Part shown: piece by piece, positions 1 to 5,129 of the stretch | How positions within the stretch are numbered: the first letter of the stretch is position 1 | Layout of the letters: the number at the start of each line of letters is the position of its first letter | NCBI GenBank assembly: GCA_900550785.1 | Contig: URTL01000071.1 | Location: 1-9,877 of the forward strand | Source: an uncultured Collinsella sp. | GTDB lineage: Bacteria > Actinomycetota > Coriobacteriia > Coriobacteriales > Coriobacteriaceae | DNA: 9,877 nucleotides | Reading direction: 5' to 3' | The notes under the pieces: generated by a model | Databases searched by the model: none | The model's input: only the letters and a program-made list of their open reading frames with translations | What the model was told of the DNA's origin: nothing | Position numbers and translations under genes: made by a program

Positions 1-606
1 ATCGGACGCGGCGTTCGGGATTTCAACGGGATAGGTGACGCTGTCAAAGCAGATCTGTTCCGCCTCGTCGTAATAAAATGTCGTCCATTCGCTGCCGATG
101 CAGACGCAGACCGGCGTTTCCACGCCGTCCTGCACGATCGTGCCCCGGTCGTTTACCATGCCCGTGGTGCGCCAGTCCTCGCCCGGCAGCTCCTCGCTGC
201 GAGCGATCTTACCCAGCACGCCGTTGACGAACGACGCGGACTGGTCGGTGCCATAGGCCTTGGCAAGCTCGACGGCCTCGTTGATCACGATGGCGTCCGA
301 GACCTCCTCGTCGGTGAGGAAGCGCATCTCGTAGACGGCGATACGCAGCAGGTTGCGGTCGGCGCCGGGCATGCGCATAAGATCCCAGTTCTTGGCGACG
401 GCGCGCAGGGCACAGTCGATGCGATCGATATGCTCGTAGGCACCGCGGCAAAGCTCCAGCGCATAGGGGTCGAGGGGGCCCTTCGAGATCAGGAAATCGC
501 CCTCGAGGACGCGCTCGAGCGGGCTGTCCGTGGCCTCGGCCTGGAACAGCAGCTGCAGCGCCTGACTGCGGGCAAGCGTACGCCCGCGATAAACCTTAAG
601 GCTCAA
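1..606 (-). CDS. nusB: Transcription antitermination factor NusB with C-terminal extension (3' end outside window)
   Basis: NusB binds boxA RNA together with NusE (S10) and supports antitermination and rRNA transcription. The first ~142 residues have the NusB pattern: an N-terminal helix with RGRTLARSQALQLLFQ (residues 7-22), a central stretch with DRNLLRIAVYEMRF (about residues 73-86), and a C-terminal helix with AIVINEAVELAKAYGT followed by SASFVNGVLGKI. The start is TTG at 606, chosen because AAGGAG (613-618) lies 6 nt upstream and no ATG fits. That Shine-Dalgarno overlaps the end of the asp23-like gene, whose stop is only 3 nt away, so the two are probably coupled. A normal NusB is ~140 residues, but this frame stays open for 60 more codons to the window edge (residues 143-202) with no recognised domain. 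The NusB identity is secure; what the extension is remains unknown. Confidence 0.88.
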   Translation of the reverse strand, partial: MSLKVYRGRTLARSQALQLLFQAEATDSPLERVLEGDFLISKGPLDPYALELCRGAYEHIDRIDCALRAVAKNWDLMRMPGADRNLLRIAVYEMRFLTDEEVSDAIVINEAVELAKAYGTDQSASFVNGVLGKIARSEELPGEDWRTTGMVNDRGTIVQDGVETPVCVCIGSEWTTFYYDEAEQICFDSVTYPVEIPNAASD

Positions 607-609
607 AGG

Positions 610-972
610 TTACTCCTTGGGGAAAACGAGGCCGTCGATGCAAACGTCAACGCGCTCGACCTCGACGCCCACCTGGGCATCGATGGCGGCGACCACGGCG
701 GCGCGAACAGCCTCGGCGAGTTTCTTGAACGGATAGCCAAAGAACACCACGACACGCACGGTGAGTGCGAGCTTGTCGCCGACGACCTTGGCCTCGACCG
801 CCGGCTCGGAAGCCGGAGCCTTGGACGAGAGCATCATGGAGACAAGGTTGGTGGCAAGGTCCTTGACGCCAACGGAGGCGATGCCCTCGACATCCGACAC
901 GGCGCGCGAGACGATGGCGGTCAGAACATCGGGCGAAATGCCGATGCCGTCAATCTTGATTTCCTGGGGCAT
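610..972 (-). CDS. Asp23/Gls24 (YqhY-like, DUF322) family protein
   Basis: This 120-residue protein has the Asp23/Gls24 layout: an N-terminal segment with ISPDVLTAIVSRAVSDVEGI (residues 12-31), a central beta region with LALTVRVVVFFGYPF (68-82), and a C-terminal helix-strand stretch with VGVEVERVDVCIDGL (101-115). Family members are small soluble proteins without known enzymatic activity. Some associate with the envelope or alkaline stress. Bacillus YqhY, encoded directly before nusB, is linked to control of acetyl-CoA carboxylase. The same adjacency to nusB here favours a YqhY-type role over a stress role, but that is inference. The ATG start has a strong AGGAGG (977-982) 4 nt upstream. The efp stop is 24 nt before it and nusB starts 3 nt after it, so it is the middle gene of an efp-asp23-nusB operon. 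No accB or accC is present beside it. Confidence 0.85.
   Translation of the reverse strand: MPQEIKIDGIGISPDVLTAIVSRAVSDVEGIASVGVKDLATNLVSMMLSSKAPASEPAVEAKVVGDKLALTVRVVVFFGYPFKKLAEAVRAAVVAAIDAQVGVEVERVDVCIDGLVFPKE
613..618 (-). promoter_or_regulatory. Ribosome binding site fixing the nusB TTG start
   Basis: On the minus strand AAGGAG lies 6 nt before the TTG at 606. It is formed by the last two codons of the upstream Asp23-family gene, whose TAA follows immediately. This supports a TTG start and coupled translation. Confidence 0.75.
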
Positions 973-996
973 GAGTCCTCCTAGAAGAGTTGGTTG

Positions 997-1560
997 CTAG
1001 ACGCGGGAGACGAACTTGCCGTCGCGGGTGTCAACCTTGATGACCTCGCCCTCGTTGAGGTACATGGGGACCTGGATGACAGCGCCGGTGTCGATCGTGG
1101 CCGGCTTGGTGGAACCCTGGACGGTGTCGCCCTTAAAGCCCGGGTCGGTCTGGACGATGGTGGTCTCGATGAACATCGGCGGAGTCACGCCCATGAGCTC
1201 ATCGTCGGCGAAGAGCAGCTGGCAAATGTCGTTCTCGCGCAGCCACTTGGAGTTCTCGCCCACCATGTCCTCGGGAACGGGAACCTGCTCATAGGTCTCG
1301 TTGTCCATGAAGATGTAGTCAGCGCCATCGTTGTAGAGGTACTGGAACTCACGGGTGGTGAGCATGACGCTCTCGAACTTGGTGCCGGCGTTGCAGGTGT
1401 TCTCGACGACGCGGCCGCTCTTGATGTCGCGGGTCTTGTAGCGCACAAACGCGCCACCCTTGCCCGGCTTGACATGCTGGAACTCGACGATGGTGTAGAC
1501 CTTGTCCTTAATGCGGAGACCGAGGCCGTTCTTGAAGTCGGCGGTAGAAATGGTAGGCAT
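997..1560 (-). CDS. efp: Translation elongation factor P
   Basis: EF-P binds ribosomes stalled at polyproline stretches and promotes peptide bond formation. The 187-residue length is standard. The N-terminal KOW-like domain carries the loop VKPGKGGAFVRYK, with its tip lysine at residue 34. Domains II and III include GVTPPMFIETTIVQTDPGFKGD and end in the family signature GEVIKVDTRDGKFVSRV, just before a TAG stop. The frame stays open upstream to an ATG at 1593, but MPTISTADF at 1560 is the homologous start and has GAAAGG (1566-1571) 5 nt before it. The loop residue after KG is Gly, unlike Pro in actinobacterial EF-Ps with unmodified lysine or Gln in E. coli, so its modification state cannot be read from sequence. 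It is the first gene of an operon with the Asp23-like gene and nusB. Confidence 0.97.
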   Translation of the reverse strand: MPTISTADFKNGLGLRIKDKVYTIVEFQHVKPGKGGAFVRYKTRDIKSGRVVENTCNAGTKFESVMLTTREFQYLYNDGADYIFMDNETYEQVPVPEDMVGENSKWLRENDICQLLFADDELMGVTPPMFIETTIVQTDPGFKGDTVQGSTKPATIDTGAVIQVPMYLNEGEVIKVDTRDGKFVSRV

Positions 1561-1617
1561 AGCGACCTTTCTTGTTATGGGCAGAACGCACAAGCGTCCA
1601 AATTACATACGACCGAA

Positions 1618-1646
1618 ATTATACACTTGCAGACGGCGCCTGCAGC
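1618..1646 (-). promoter_or_regulatory. Probable promoter of the efp-asp23-nusB operon
   Basis: A perfect TATAAT lies on the minus strand at 1618-1623, about 58 nt before the efp ATG and just downstream of the terminator of the preceding gene. No good -35 hexamer is visible at 16-18 nt spacing (GCTGCA at 17), so the call rests on the -10 box and the position. Confidence 0.6.
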
Positions 1647-1653
1647 GAGCGCA

Positions 1654-1696
1654 TAAAAAGAGAACGCGGGGCGCCCGAATTGCTCCGGACGCCCCG
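1654..1696 (-). terminator. Rho-independent terminator after the M24 peptidase gene
   Basis: Read on the minus strand, CGGGGCGTCCG (1686-1696) pairs with CGGGCGCCCCG (1667-1677) as an 11-bp stem with one G-U pair and an 8-nt loop. A U-rich tail ending in UUUUU (1654-1658) follows. It lies 23 nt after the peptidase stop codon and separates that gene from the efp unit. Confidence 0.88.
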
Positions 1697-1719
1697 CCCC
1701 AAAAATCTATCGAAATGGG

Positions 1720-2850
1720 CTAGCAATCGATGACGTGCAGGTCGTGCGGGGTCTTGGTGAAGGGCTCGTAGCCGTTCTCGGTGACCACGCCGTAGTCCTC
1801 CAGACGCACGCCGCCCACACCGGGCAGATACACGCCGGGCTCCATGGTGATAACCGAGCCGACCTCGATGGTGTTCTTGCTGCGGTTGAAGTTGGGCAGC
1901 TCATGGATGTCGATGCCCACGCCGTGACCCAGACCATGGTTGTAGTAATCGCCATAACCGGCATCGCCGATGATCTTCTTGGAGAGCTTGAAGATGTCGT
2001 TGCCCTCGACGCCCGGATGGATGGCAGCGACGCACTCCTCGTGCGTGCGGCGCACGAGTGCGTACAGGTCGAGCTGCTCCTGGGTGGGCTCGCCCATCAC
2101 GACAGTGCGCGTCATATCGGAGCGGTAATCGCAGTAGCCCGCGCCGTAATCCATGAGGACGAAGTCGCCCTTCTCGATGACACGGTCACTCGGCACGGCA
2201 TGCGGATTGGCGGTGTTGGGGCCGCTCGCCACGATGGAGCCGAAGGCCAGGCTGTCGGCACCGTTAGCGAACATAAAGTTCTCGAGCTCGTTGCGAACCT
2301 GCTTCTCGGTCATACCGGGCTTAATAAAGCCGAGCATATGCTGGAAGGCGGCGTCGGTAATCGACTGCGCATGGCGCATGAGCTCGATCTCCTCGGCGTC
2401 CTTGATGGCGCGCATCTTGCGAATGTCGTCATGCATCAGCGGCAACATGCAGGCGACGGAACGATCCTCCAGACCACGCTGAATACCCTGGTAGAAGTTG
2501 ATCTGCATATCGTCCTCGACAGCGCAGACGCGACATTTGTTGGCCGCGATCTTGCCGGCGACCCAACCGGGGATGGTGCCCTCGTCCATGTCGTAGACCC
2601 AGGGGCTGCCGGCGGGCGTGTTCTCCTCAAAGCTGTTGAGGTAGCGCGAGTCGGTATGGAACAGGCACTGGTCAGCCGTAATAAACGCAGCGTGCGGGAA
2701 CTCGAAGGTGTAGTCGAAGACGCCCTTCACGCCCGTAAGCCAACGAAGGTTGGCCTCGTCGCGCACCACGATGGCGTCGTAGCCACGCTCGACCATCAGG
2801 GCACGGACACGCTCGATACGACCGGCAGGACCGGCAGCAAACTCAGACAT
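1720..2850 (-). CDS. pepQ: M24 family Xaa-Pro aminopeptidase (PepQ/PepP-like)
   Basis: This cytoplasmic metallopeptidase (376 residues) is expected to remove N-terminal residues preceding proline or to cleave Xaa-Pro dipeptides. Residues 1-~145 form the creatinase-like N-terminal domain, with DAIVVRDEANLRWLTG near the start. The remainder is the pita-bread catalytic domain. The five metal ligands of the family are visible: D234 (VLMDYGAG), D245 (SDMTRT), H309 (NHGLGHGVG), E337 (ITMEPGVY) and E351 (GVRLEDYG). H217 (NPHAVPS) and H316 (DIHELPN) match conserved accessory histidines. The start is ATG at 2850, with AAAGGA (2857-2862) 6 nt upstream; an open frame continues upstream but lacks family-like sequence. 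It lies between the aroB-like gene and efp, the position pepQ holds in Mycobacterium. Sequence alone cannot separate aminopeptidase from dipeptidase activity. Confidence 0.92.
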   Translation of the reverse strand: MSEFAAGPAGRIERVRALMVERGYDAIVVRDEANLRWLTGVKGVFDYTFEFPHAAFITADQCLFHTDSRYLNSFEENTPAGSPWVYDMDEGTIPGWVAGKIAANKCRVCAVEDDMQINFYQGIQRGLEDRSVACMLPLMHDDIRKMRAIKDAEEIELMRHAQSITDAAFQHMLGFIKPGMTEKQVRNELENFMFANGADSLAFGSIVASGPNTANPHAVPSDRVIEKGDFVLMDYGAGYCDYRSDMTRTVVMGEPTQEQLDLYALVRRTHEECVAAIHPGVEGNDIFKLSKKIIGDAGYGDYYNHGLGHGVGIDIHELPNFNRSKNTIEVGSVITMEPGVYLPGVGGVRLEDYGVVTENGYEPFTKTPHDLHVIDC

Positions 2851-2982
2851 GCAGATTCCTTTCTTGTTGTCTCTATAAAGACGGGACGGGCCTCGATCGG
2901 AAGACAGATTCGCACGCGATCCGCAACCGATTGAAAACCCGCCCCTCAACATGATACGAAAGACGATGGATGTCAATAAATC
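2851..2982 (-). promoter_or_regulatory. Intergenic leader of the M24 peptidase gene with possible promoter and long hairpin
   Basis: On the minus strand TTGACA occurs at 2971-2976. The nearest -10-like word, TATCAT (2951-2956), is only 14 nt away, so the pair is non-ideal. Downstream, GGGGCGGG (2938-2945) can pair with CCCGTCCC (2883-2890, one G-U), and inside it a second 7-bp pairing forms between 2927-2933 and 2894-2900. The hairpin is not followed by a U-run, so I do not call it a terminator. Whether the peptidase is transcribed from here or by read-through from the aroB-like gene is open. Confidence 0.4.
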
Positions 2983-4092
2983 TTAGAGAAGTTCTTTGCG
3001 AGAAGCCAAGTAGGCATGAGCGTGGCGCACAAGAACCTCGTCCTCAACGCTCGTTAGACGAATGGCGCCGAGCGCTGCGGGCAGCGGCAGCATGCTGCGG
3101 TTCGAGCGGGCGAACTGCTGTTTGCGGAACTCCTCGATATATGCGGCAGACTCCAGATCGAAGGCAAGTTCCTCGATACCAAAGTCCTCCAGGCAGTCAT
3201 CGACCTCAAAGACGTAATCGATATCAAAGTCGCAGGCATCGTGGGCTAGGCGCGCCTCAAAGCGCATGCCCTCGGACAACAGCTGGTAGGCAGGGACCTG
3301 CGAAGCGGCATCCCCCAAGCAGGTGCGCAGGGTGCGCTCCCCCGTCGTGCCAAAATCGAGCGCATGGCGGGCGCTCGGGTTCGTGGCCATCAGTACGTCT
3401 TTACGGGCAGTCTGAGACCATTGAACGGCATTGACGAGCGCGACCTCCTCGCCCGCGAGAATCTCGGGGACGGTCTCAGTAAACTGATTCCAGCGGGACT
3501 TGCTGCTCGAAAGCATGGTGCCAACAAGTACCACATAGCCGAGCTTGAGGTCCTCGGGGTCCGCCTCGCGAACAAGGTCGAGGTCACACACGACCAAGCC
3601 CGGTTCGGGACGGAACGCGATGGCGGGAAGCGCATTGGCCGACGAGGCGACGAGCGGCTTCATGGTCGTCGCGACCGTGAGCATGGCGTCGAACGTCGTC
3701 GGCAGCAGCGCGCACTCGGTTCGGCCGCACCACTGGTTGGCGCACCAGCTAACAACCGAGCAGGTTGCGGCATCGCCAACGGCGACAACCAGATCGTCGC
3801 AGGTAACGCCGTTGGCAGACAGGGCGCCAAAGACGGTATCGGCATCGGCCAGCGTAGCACCGGCAGGCGAAACCTCGAGGACGAGCAGCGACACGGCAAA
3901 CCCGGCGTCGACCAGCGCATGCTCGACGACCTCGCCAAAACGCTCGGATGTGACGTCGTTCCAAACCACCATCGCGCGCTTAGGCTTGCCCACAGCCGAG
4001 GCAAACATGCGCGACAGTTCCTCAAACGCGCCAAGACCGACGCGAACATCGACACTGCGGTTTTGGAAATTGATAAGTTGACGGCGAATCAT
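2983..4092 (-). CDS. AroB-like protein (degenerate 3-dehydroquinate synthase homologue, probable pseudoenzyme)
   Basis: This 369-residue protein has the length and order of 3-dehydroquinate synthase, the second shikimate-pathway enzyme, and the anchors PTT (131-133), FRPEPGLVVCDLDL (160-173) and RHALDFG (242-248) align colinearly with E. coli AroB. Nearly all functional motifs are altered. The NAD-binding GGGVVGD becomes VGDAATC (105-111), and the active-site Asp after PTTLLSQV becomes Thr139. KN before IGAF is lost. The metal-ligand Glu of AEVIK becomes V188 and its Lys becomes G191. The His of GHT becomes T249, and the His of HGE becomes S273. Only the GGKT lysine may persist, as K145. The ATG at 4092 overlaps the aroK TGA by 4 nt (ATGA), so translation is coupled and the frame is intact. 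I infer a maintained non-catalytic or repurposed protein; synthase activity is unlikely. Confidence 0.8.
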   Translation of the reverse strand: MIRRQLINFQNRSVDVRVGLGAFEELSRMFASAVGKPKRAMVVWNDVTSERFGEVVEHALVDAGFAVSLLVLEVSPAGATLADADTVFGALSANGVTCDDLVVAVGDAATCSVVSWCANQWCGRTECALLPTTFDAMLTVATTMKPLVASSANALPAIAFRPEPGLVVCDLDLVREADPEDLKLGYVVLVGTMLSSSKSRWNQFTETVPEILAGEEVALVNAVQWSQTARKDVLMATNPSARHALDFGTTGERTLRTCLGDAASQVPAYQLLSEGMRFEARLAHDACDFDIDYVFEVDDCLEDFGIEELAFDLESAAYIEEFRKQQFARSNRSMLPLPAALGAIRLTSVEDEVLVRHAHAYLASRKELL

Positions 4093-4622
4093 AGCAATCC
4101 ACGCTCCAAAAGCATCTCGGCACAAAGGTAGGAAACGTCCTCGAAGGACTTATTGCGAATATCAAGGGTAATATCGGCGGCCTGGCGATACAGCGGACGG
4201 CGATGCTCAAACAGGCGCGCAGCATGCTCGGGCGAGCGGAAATCGGGCCGGGTATCGGAGCGGCGAATCTGGCGCAACGAATCCTCAAAGTCGCCTTCGA
4301 GGTACACGCAGGTACCCATCTCGTGCATCAGCTCAATGTTTACCGGCGTCTCGACGATGCCACCCCCGCACGATACCAGCAGGCTGCGCTCGCTTTGAAG
4401 CGAACGGAGTGCCGAGGTCTCGAGCTCGCGAAAACGATCCTCGCCCTCGGTCTTAAATATCTCGGTCACCGACTTGCCGCAACGGCGCACGACCAGGCGG
4501 TCGGTATCGATAAAACGCCGCTTGAACATGGTTCCGACGTTGCGCGCGAGCGTCGATTTGCCCGCGCCCAAAAAGCCGATAAAGAAGATATGGTCGCAGC
4601 CGTGTTTGGTGTGCTGGGACAT
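4089..4622 (-). CDS. aroK: Shikimate kinase
   Basis: Shikimate kinase phosphorylates shikimate at the 3-hydroxyl with ATP, the fifth step of the shikimate pathway, in the cytoplasm. The 177-residue protein keeps the family motifs. These are Walker A GFLGAGKS (16-23), the DxD of FIDTDR (D39, D41) for Mg and shikimate, GEDRFRELE with the substrate-binding Arg (R65) and E68, CGGG (85-88), the lid arginine in TRPDF (R125), and RRPLYRQAAD (141-150) with the second substrate arginine. It therefore looks fully active, in contrast to the next gene. The start is ATG at 4622, 8 nt after the YqeG-like stop, with GAGGAATAGG just upstream. Its stop overlaps the start of the AroB-like gene. A related gluconate-kinase-type function is less likely given the RFRELE and RRPLY motifs. 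Confidence 0.92.
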   Translation of the reverse strand: MSQHTKHGCDHIFFIGFLGAGKSTLARNVGTMFKRRFIDTDRLVVRRCGKSVTEIFKTEGEDRFRELETSALRSLQSERSLLVSCGGGIVETPVNIELMHEMGTCVYLEGDFEDSLRQIRRSDTRPDFRSPEHAARLFEHRRPLYRQAADITLDIRNKSFEDVSYLCAEMLLERGLL

Positions 4623-4630
4623 AGCGAGAC

Positions 4631-5128
4631 CTATTCCTCGCAGGGAAGGTCGCGCAGGGCCCGGCGCTCAAAGATACGGAAGATCTGCGTATACCACAGG
4701 TCCTGCGTCGCCTGCGGCTTAACCAAGATGGTATCGACGCCGGCGAAGTTACCGCTCCACACGTCCGTGTAGAGCTGATCACCGATCAGCACCGCCTCGT
4801 CGGCCGTGGCGCCGAGGCGCTTAAGACCCGCCTTGAGGGCAAACGGCGCCGGCTTCATGGCGTGGCTGATGGCCTCGAGCCCCAACTCGCGTGCAGAGCT
4901 CATGACCTGGTCGCGATGCCAGTTGTTGGACACCATGCACAGCTTAAAGCCTTTGGCGCGGGCGGTATCGAGCCAAGCGGAAACCGCAGCGGGAACCTGC
5001 TCGGTGTCACGCGGCACCAGGGTGTTATCGCGATCGAGCAGAATGGCGCGTTTGCCGTCGGCCCACAGGGTTTCGAGGTCGATGCGATCGACCGAGGCAA
5101 CGTATCGTTTGGGGCTAAAAATCCTCAT
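4631..5128 (-). CDS. YqeG-type HAD-superfamily (subfamily IIIA) phosphatase
   Basis: A 165-residue soluble protein with all HAD motifs: I, LLDRDNTLVPRD (nucleophile D32, acid D34); II, CMVSNNW (S67); III, HAMKPAPFAL (K92); IV, LIGDQLYTDVW (D117, D122). The short length, the opening MRIFSPKRYVASV and the DNTLVP signature match the YqeG/HAD-IIIA family, some members of which are related to mitochondrial phosphatidylglycerophosphate phosphatase (GEP4/PTPMT-like function). The substrate here is unknown, and a role in phosphatidylglycerol synthesis is only a possibility. The start is ATG at 5128, 1 nt after the mltG stop, with only a weak GGA upstream, which suggests translational coupling. A longer open frame reaches 5353 inside mltG but lacks family-like sequence. 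It sits between mltG and aroK, where mycobacteria carry aroE. Confidence 0.87.
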   Translation of the reverse strand: MRIFSPKRYVASVDRIDLETLWADGKRAILLDRDNTLVPRDTEQVPAAVSAWLDTARAKGFKLCMVSNNWHRDQVMSSARELGLEAISHAMKPAPFALKAGLKRLGATADEAVLIGDQLYTDVWSGNFAGVDTILVKPQATQDLWYTQIFRIFERRALRDLPCEE

Positions 5129-5129
5129 G

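Noticed and set aside
184..197. Possible novelty of the Cys cluster in AlaRS (these are protein residues 184-197, coded near 9069-9110).
   Set aside because: A similar GCG...C...GCDCDR segment is, from memory, common in clostridial-type AlaRS, so it is a lineage feature and not new.
1561..1593. An upstream start for efp, adding 11 residues.
   Set aside because: EF-P homologues begin at MPTIST-type sequence, and the added residues fall in the 5' leader without a ribosome binding site.
2883..2945. Rho-independent terminator after the AroB-like gene.
   Set aside because: The hairpin has a loop of nearly 50 nt and only three Ts after the second arm, so it is not a convincing terminator.
2851..2976. 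A longer M24 peptidase starting at 2976.
   Set aside because: The additional 42 residues do not resemble the family, and a well-spaced AAAGGA precedes the ATG at 2850.
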